Shown: positions 5,542 through 9,130 of the stretch, one piece after another
Layout of the letters: each line of letters opens with the position of its first letter
How positions within the stretch are numbered: the stretch's first letter is position 1
DNA from: Alphaproteobacteria bacterium
Lineage (GTDB): Bacteria; Pseudomonadota; Alphaproteobacteria; JAJFFI01
NCBI GenBank assembly: GCA_021776755.1
Contig: JAJFFI010000428.1
Span: forward strand, 1 to 9,130
Direction of reading: 5' to 3'
Length of the DNA stretch: 9,130 bases
Translations under genes and position numbers: made by a program
Notes under the pieces: model-generated
Seen by the model: the letters and a program-made list of their open reading frames with translations, nothing else
Database searches by the model: none
What the model was told of the DNA's origin: nothing

Positions 5542-7842
5542 CTAGAATCTCGTACCAAAGTTGAAGCGGATCAGCTCTTCCCTGTCGAAGTCCTGTTTGA
5601 CGAGGGGAAAGCCGAAATCGACGCGAATTGGACCGAAGGGCGATTCCCAGGACACTCCGACGCCCGCCGATACGCGCAACGCTGAACTGTCCAGCAGCGT
5701 CGGCCCCGAAGCGTCGATGTCGAAAGCAGAACCGACATCCGTAAACACATAGCCCTTGATTCCGAAGTCCTTCGGCAGGCCGGTCGGGAACGACAGTTCG
5801 GCACTCAAGGCATAAAAGGTGTTGGCGCCGAGGGCGTCGTCGGAATTTCGGTCACGCGGACCGATACCAGCGATATCGAAGCCACGCAACTGACTCTGGC
5901 CAATGAAAAAGCGCTCGGAAAGACCGACGTCTTTCCCGAGGCCCTGGACATGGCCGATCTCTCCGGAGACGGAACCGACCCAGTCTTCGGCGAAAGGATA
6001 CCAGTAGCGCCCCTTGAACGACGGCTTCACGAAACGCTCGGAACCTCCCGCTCCGGCCAGTTCAACCGTCGCCGAAAGCAGATAGCCGGAGGTTGTCTTG
6101 GTGATGTCGTCACGGCGGTCGAGGGTCAGCGTCGTGGAAATCGCTGATGTCGACGAGTTGCCTTCTTCTTCCTGAATGAATCTGCTTGCGGCGGCGTCGA
6201 TGTTGTCAATGCTGTCCGCGCGGAATGTGTAGGCCCAAGTCTGACGCAGATCCTCGGTGATGTCATAACCCATACGGAGGCGGAAGCCGGTCCGCGTGCG
6301 GTCAAAGCCACCTTCGTCCTCGAAGTCCGAGGTAATCCGGAACAGATCACCGCCCACCGCAAGCGGCCGGTCCTGGAAATACGGCTCTGTGAAACTGACG
6401 TCGAACTGCTGGGTCCGCTGCGAAAGGCCGACGCTCGCGCCGACTTCCTGGCCGCGGCCGAGGAAATTCCGCTCGCGAAGGCCGATGTTGCCGATCGCAC
6501 CCTCGGCGGACGAGAAGCCCGCACCGAGCGTCAGTTCGCCGGTCGGCCGTTCCTCAACCTCGACGTTGATCACCGTCTTGTCGGGCGAGTTGCCCGGGAT
6601 ATTCGTGATGGTGACCTTCTCGAAGAAGCCGAGCTTGTCGATCCGGCGCTTCGAGTCCTGGATTTTCGTGGTGTTGAAGGCATCGCCCTCAGCCAGTCGC
6701 ATCTCGCGCCGGATAACCTCGTCCCGGGTCCGGGTGTTGCCGACAATATTGATACGCTCGACAAAGACCTTCGGGCCTTCCTGGATGTCGAACATGATGT
6801 CGACGGCGAGCTCCTCGCGGCGGCGCTTGATGATCGGCCGCACTTCGACAAAGGCGTAGCCGAAGGTACCGAGTTGATCGACCAGCTTCGAAATAGCCTT
6901 CTCAACCAGATCCCCGTTGTACCAGTCGTCCTCCTTCATGAGGTCGTCGACGACAGTCTTGAGCTCCTCGACATTCACGTCGCGGAGGTTGCTGGTCACA
7001 TCGAGCTTGCCGAACTTGTAGCGCTCCCCTTCCTCGACTGTGAATGTGACGAAGAAGTCGGATCGGTCGGGGGCGAGCTCGGCGACGACTGACACGTTGC
7101 GGAAGTCCGCATAGCCCTTGGACAGATAGTATTTGCGGAGCAGCTCCTGGTCGAACGTCAGCCGGTCGGGATCGTAGATGTCGCGGCTCGTCAGGAAATT
7201 CCACCAGACGGTTTCCTTGGTGGAAATGATACTTTCGAGGTCGGTGTCGCTGAACGCATCGTTGCCGATGAAGCTGATGCGCTGGATGCCTGTTGTCTTG
7301 CCCTCATTGATTTCGAAGACCAGGTCGACGCGGTTTTGTTCGAGCGGGATGACCTTGGGCTCGACAGTCGCGGCGAAACGGCCGACGGAACGGTACATGT
7401 CGAGGATGCGTTTGGTGTCGGCCTGAACGCGGGTGCGCGTATAGACGACGCGCGGACGGAGCGACAGCTCTTTCCGGATATCCTCGTCGTCAAGCTTGTC
7501 ATTCCCTTCGAAGGCAATGCGATTGATGATCGGGTTTTCGACCACGCGGACCAGCAGCGTTTTGCCTGAACGCGCGACCGCGACATCCGAGAACAGCCCG
7601 GTCCGGAACAACGCTTTGAGCGACTGATCCATACGCGCCCGGTCGAACGGGTCGCCGACCTGCAGCAAAAGATAGGAGCGAACGGTTTCCTGCTCGATGC
7701 GCGCGGTGCCATCGATCTGGATGGCCTGAATGACATCCTGTCTTGTTTGGGCCGTTGCCGCCGGAATCGGCGTAACGAAAACCTGGACCAGCAACGCCAC
7801 CACCAGCGCCGCCGGAACACTCCATGTTCTAGCCTTGAACAA
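5542..7842 (-). CDS. bamA: Outer-membrane protein assembly factor BamA (Omp85)
   Basis: Core of the BAM complex, inserting beta-barrel proteins into the outer membrane. The 766-residue protein has a signal peptide (hydrophobic 10-24, likely cleavage after Ala31 in AATAQ). Five POTRA domains follow at about 38-101, 106-180, 185-271, 275-354 and 358-430, each with the GND/GNT-type turn or an EEG/QEG end. The 16-strand barrel covers about 434-766. Visible Omp85 marks are the barrel-entry repeat GLRERNFLGRGQ (454-465), the loop-6 QLRGF motif (Arg653), SPFGPIRVDFGFPL (734-747) and the C-terminal Phe766. The start appears to be TTG at 7842: an in-frame stop lies at 7864-7866, no other start lies between, and a strong GGGAGGG site (7851-7857) is 8 bases upstream. 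Starting later would damage the signal peptide. It follows rseP by 113 bases and abuts skp. Confidence 0.97.
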   Translation of the reverse strand: MFKARTWSVPAALVVALLVQVFVTPIPAATAQTRQDVIQAIQIDGTARIEQETVRSYLLLQVGDPFDRARMDQSLKALFRTGLFSDVAVARSGKTLLVRVVENPIINRIAFEGNDKLDDEDIRKELSLRPRVVYTRTRVQADTKRILDMYRSVGRFAATVEPKVIPLEQNRVDLVFEINEGKTTGIQRISFIGNDAFSDTDLESIISTKETVWWNFLTSRDIYDPDRLTFDQELLRKYYLSKGYADFRNVSVVAELAPDRSDFFVTFTVEEGERYKFGKLDVTSNLRDVNVEELKTVVDDLMKEDDWYNGDLVEKAISKLVDQLGTFGYAFVEVRPIIKRRREELAVDIMFDIQEGPKVFVERINIVGNTRTRDEVIRREMRLAEGDAFNTTKIQDSKRRIDKLGFFEKVTITNIPGNSPDKTVINVEVEERPTGELTLGAGFSSAEGAIGNIGLRERNFLGRGQEVGASVGLSQRTQQFDVSFTEPYFQDRPLAVGGDLFRITSDFEDEGGFDRTRTGFRLRMGYDITEDLRQTWAYTFRADSIDNIDAAASRFIQEEEGNSSTSAISTTLTLDRRDDITKTTSGYLLSATVELAGAGGSERFVKPSFKGRYWYPFAEDWVGSVSGEIGHVQGLGKDVGLSERFFIGQSQLRGFDIAGIGPRDRNSDDALGANTFYALSAELSFPTGLPKDFGIKGYVFTDVGSAFDIDASGPTLLDSSALRVSAGVGVSWESPFGPIRVDFGFPLVKQDFDREELIRFNFGTRF

Positions 7843-7955
7843 CCGCCTACCCCTCCCTGCCGGTCAGCCAGCTTTTCGCTGTTTTGCCTAGACCAGCCAA
7901 GTTCTTCCTGAACTGGAAACCCGGACCCTCGGTACTCGCGCCAGAAATCGACGGG
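7843..7955 (-). other. rseP-bamA intergenic region
   Basis: This is the largest gap within the minus-strand operon (113 bases). It holds a small inverted repeat, AGTTC-TTCCT-GAACT (7900-7914), and CAGC-TTTTC-GCTG (7869-7881). Neither has a T-run on the minus strand, so I do not call a terminator. AGAACTT on the minus strand resembles an RpoE-type -35 box, but no matching -10 stands at the right distance. I see no convincing promoter, although an internal promoter for bamA is plausible from the gap size. Confidence 0.4.
7851..7857 (-). promoter_or_regulatory. Strong ribosome-binding site for the TTG start of bamA
   Basis: On the minus strand GGGAGGG (extended to GGGAGGGG) lies 8 bases before the TTG at 7842. 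It is the best Shine-Dalgarno match in the window and is the main reason for accepting a TTG initiation codon. Confidence 0.7.
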
Positions 7956-9130
7956 CTAGAAACTCACCACGTCATTCCAGGTCACGAAGACCATAAGGCT
8001 TAATACCAGAGCCAATCCAATCCTGAAACCATATTCCTGTGCCTTTTGCCCCAAGGGCTTACCGCGCAGGCCTTCGATGGCATAAAACAGCAAATGTCCG
8101 CCATCGAGGATAGGGATAGGAAGCAGATTGATGATGCAGAGGTTGAGGGAAATAAAGGCCATCCAGCCGATAAACGAGATCGCGCCGCCCTGCGCCATCT
8201 CACCCGACATCTGGGCGATCTTGATCGGACCCGCAAGCTCGCTGGCGGTGCGCGTGCCGGTAAATATCTGCCCGATTGCCTTGAACATCGCCTTGGTGAC
8301 GAAGATCGTCTCGCCAATGGCGCGGACCGTTGCGTCGATCGGCCCGAGCGCCCGGATCTCGCCACGCTTCGGCCCCACCCCGATACGGCCGATGGGAACT
8401 TCCTTCCCTTCGCGCTTGATGACACGCTTTTCCGGAGTGATCGAAAGCGTCAGTTCCTTGCCGTTGCGCTCGACCGTAATGGGGATTGTCCGCGCCGGAT
8501 TGGCCTCGACGATGTTCCGGAGATCCTGAAACGCATCGACTGGCTTGCCATCGACGGCAACGATGACGTCGCCGACTTCGATGCCGGCGCCCTCGGCCGG
8601 CGACTTCTTGCCGATGTAGGCGACCTCGGTCGTCATGACGCTGCGCACACCGAGCCAGCCGATGCGATGCACCTTGCCGGTCTTGTCCTTGATCTCGCGC
8701 GCTTGCGGCGTGACCGGAATCGTGATGCGCTTGCCGTCGCGCTCGACCGCCAGCGTCATCGGCGTGTCGGGGTTGAGCCGCTCGACGCGCTCGACCTGCT
8801 CGAAGCGATCCACCGGTTCGCCGTCAACCTCGACGATCACATCGCCCTTCTTGATGCCCGCCTGCTGCGCGACGCTGTTGGGATAGAACCCGGTCACCTT
8901 GGCCGGCGACACGGTCTCGCCGACGATGGCGAACAGCAACGCCCAGAGAATGACCGCAAAGATGTAGTTGATGGCCGGGCCCGCGAACACGATGGCGGCG
9001 CGCTGACCGAGCCGCTTGCCGTTGAACGAGTGGGCGCGCTCTTCGGCCGTCAGGTCATCGTTTTCGACGCCCGCACTTGCAGGGTCGGCATCGCCGAGCA
9101 TCTTCACGTAGCCGCCGAGCGGCAGCCAGG
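7956..9130 (-). CDS. rseP: Site-2 intramembrane metalloprotease RseP (M50), N-terminus beyond window
   Basis: An inner-membrane zinc protease that cleaves transmembrane segments, such as anti-sigma factors and signal-peptide remnants. The gene runs off the right edge; the visible 391 codons begin WLPLGGYVKMLGD, matching the family's PLGGYVKML signature. The first membrane helix with the HExxH zinc site is therefore outside the window. Visible parts, numbered from the Val of GYVKM, are a membrane helix with the GPAIN motif (about 38-63), two tandem PDZ domains (about 68-130 and 155-222, cores AGIKKGDVIVEVDG and AGIEVGDVIVAVDG), a helix at 308-330 leading into LLPIPILDGGHL with the third zinc ligand Asp335, and a C-terminal helix (361-377). 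Both PDZ domains and the LDG motif are intact. The frame shows no internal start that should be preferred. Position before bamA is the standard proteobacterial order. Confidence 0.95.
   Translation of the reverse strand, partial: WLPLGGYVKMLGDADPASAGVENDDLTAEERAHSFNGKRLGQRAAIVFAGPAINYIFAVILWALLFAIVGETVSPAKVTGFYPNSVAQQAGIKKGDVIVEVDGEPVDRFEQVERVERLNPDTPMTLAVERDGKRITIPVTPQAREIKDKTGKVHRIGWLGVRSVMTTEVAYIGKKSPAEGAGIEVGDVIVAVDGKPVDAFQDLRNIVEANPARTIPITVERNGKELTLSITPEKRVIKREGKEVPIGRIGVGPKRGEIRALGPIDATVRAIGETIFVTKAMFKAIGQIFTGTRTASELAGPIKIAQMSGEMAQGGAISFIGWMAFISLNLCIINLLPIPILDGGHLLFYAIEGLRGKPLGQKAQEYGFRIGLALVLSLMVFVTWNDVVSF

Noticed and set aside
4519..5685. 388-codon plus-strand frame opposite fabZ, skp and the end of bamA
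   Set aside because: It is antisense to three recognised genes and shows no domain; it is explained by codon bias on the opposite strand.
7892..7904. RpoE-type promoter in front of bamA (AGAACTT on the minus strand)
   Set aside because: The -35-like motif has only a TCTAG sequence about 6 bases away, far too close for a -10 box.
7900..7914. Terminator between rseP and bamA
   Set aside because: The stem is only five pairs and no T-run follows it on the minus strand; it also lies in an operon where readthrough is expected.

Overview
The window looks like a chromosomal housekeeping locus of a high-GC alphaproteobacterium. The evidence is the order rseP, bamA, skp/ompH, fabZ, lpxA, lpxI, the use of LpxI (the alphaproteobacterial-type UDP-diacylglucosamine pyrophosphatase) instead of LpxH, and a type II citrate synthase next to the lpx cluster. 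I cannot name the genus. I see no rRNA, tRNA, CRISPR array, insertion sequence or phage gene.

Layout. The left quarter is read on the plus strand: a citrate synthase (gltA, 123-1451) with a candidate promoter in front and a convincing intrinsic terminator behind, then a phytanoyl-CoA dioxygenase-family (PhyH) oxygenase (1558-2388). It meets, tail to tail across 16 bases, a long minus-strand envelope-biogenesis operon. In transcription order (right to left) this holds rseP (partial, off the right edge), bamA, skp/ompH, fabZ, lpxA, lpxI and a glyoxalase I-like VOC gene (2405-2821). bamA/skp abut, fabZ/lpxA share one base, lpxA/lpxI overlap by 11 bases and lpxI/VOC share one base, so most of the operon is probably translationally coupled.

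How the genes work together. RseP is an inner-membrane site-2 protease. BamA inserts outer-membrane beta-barrels and Skp/OmpH is a periplasmic chaperone delivering unfolded barrels. FabZ makes fatty acids and sits at the 3-hydroxyacyl-ACP branch point. LpxA and LpxI carry out the first and fourth steps of lipid A synthesis. GltA feeds the TCA cycle.

The most notable feature is what is absent. The usual alphaproteobacterial arrangement has lpxD between bamA/skp and fabZ, and lpxB directly after lpxI. Here only 66 bases separate skp from fabZ, with no room for lpxD, and a VOC/glyoxalase gene occupies the lpxB position. The genome therefore either carries lpxD and lpxB elsewhere or has an altered lipid A pathway. 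Otherwise this is an ordinary region, and I found no convincing novel multi-gene system.
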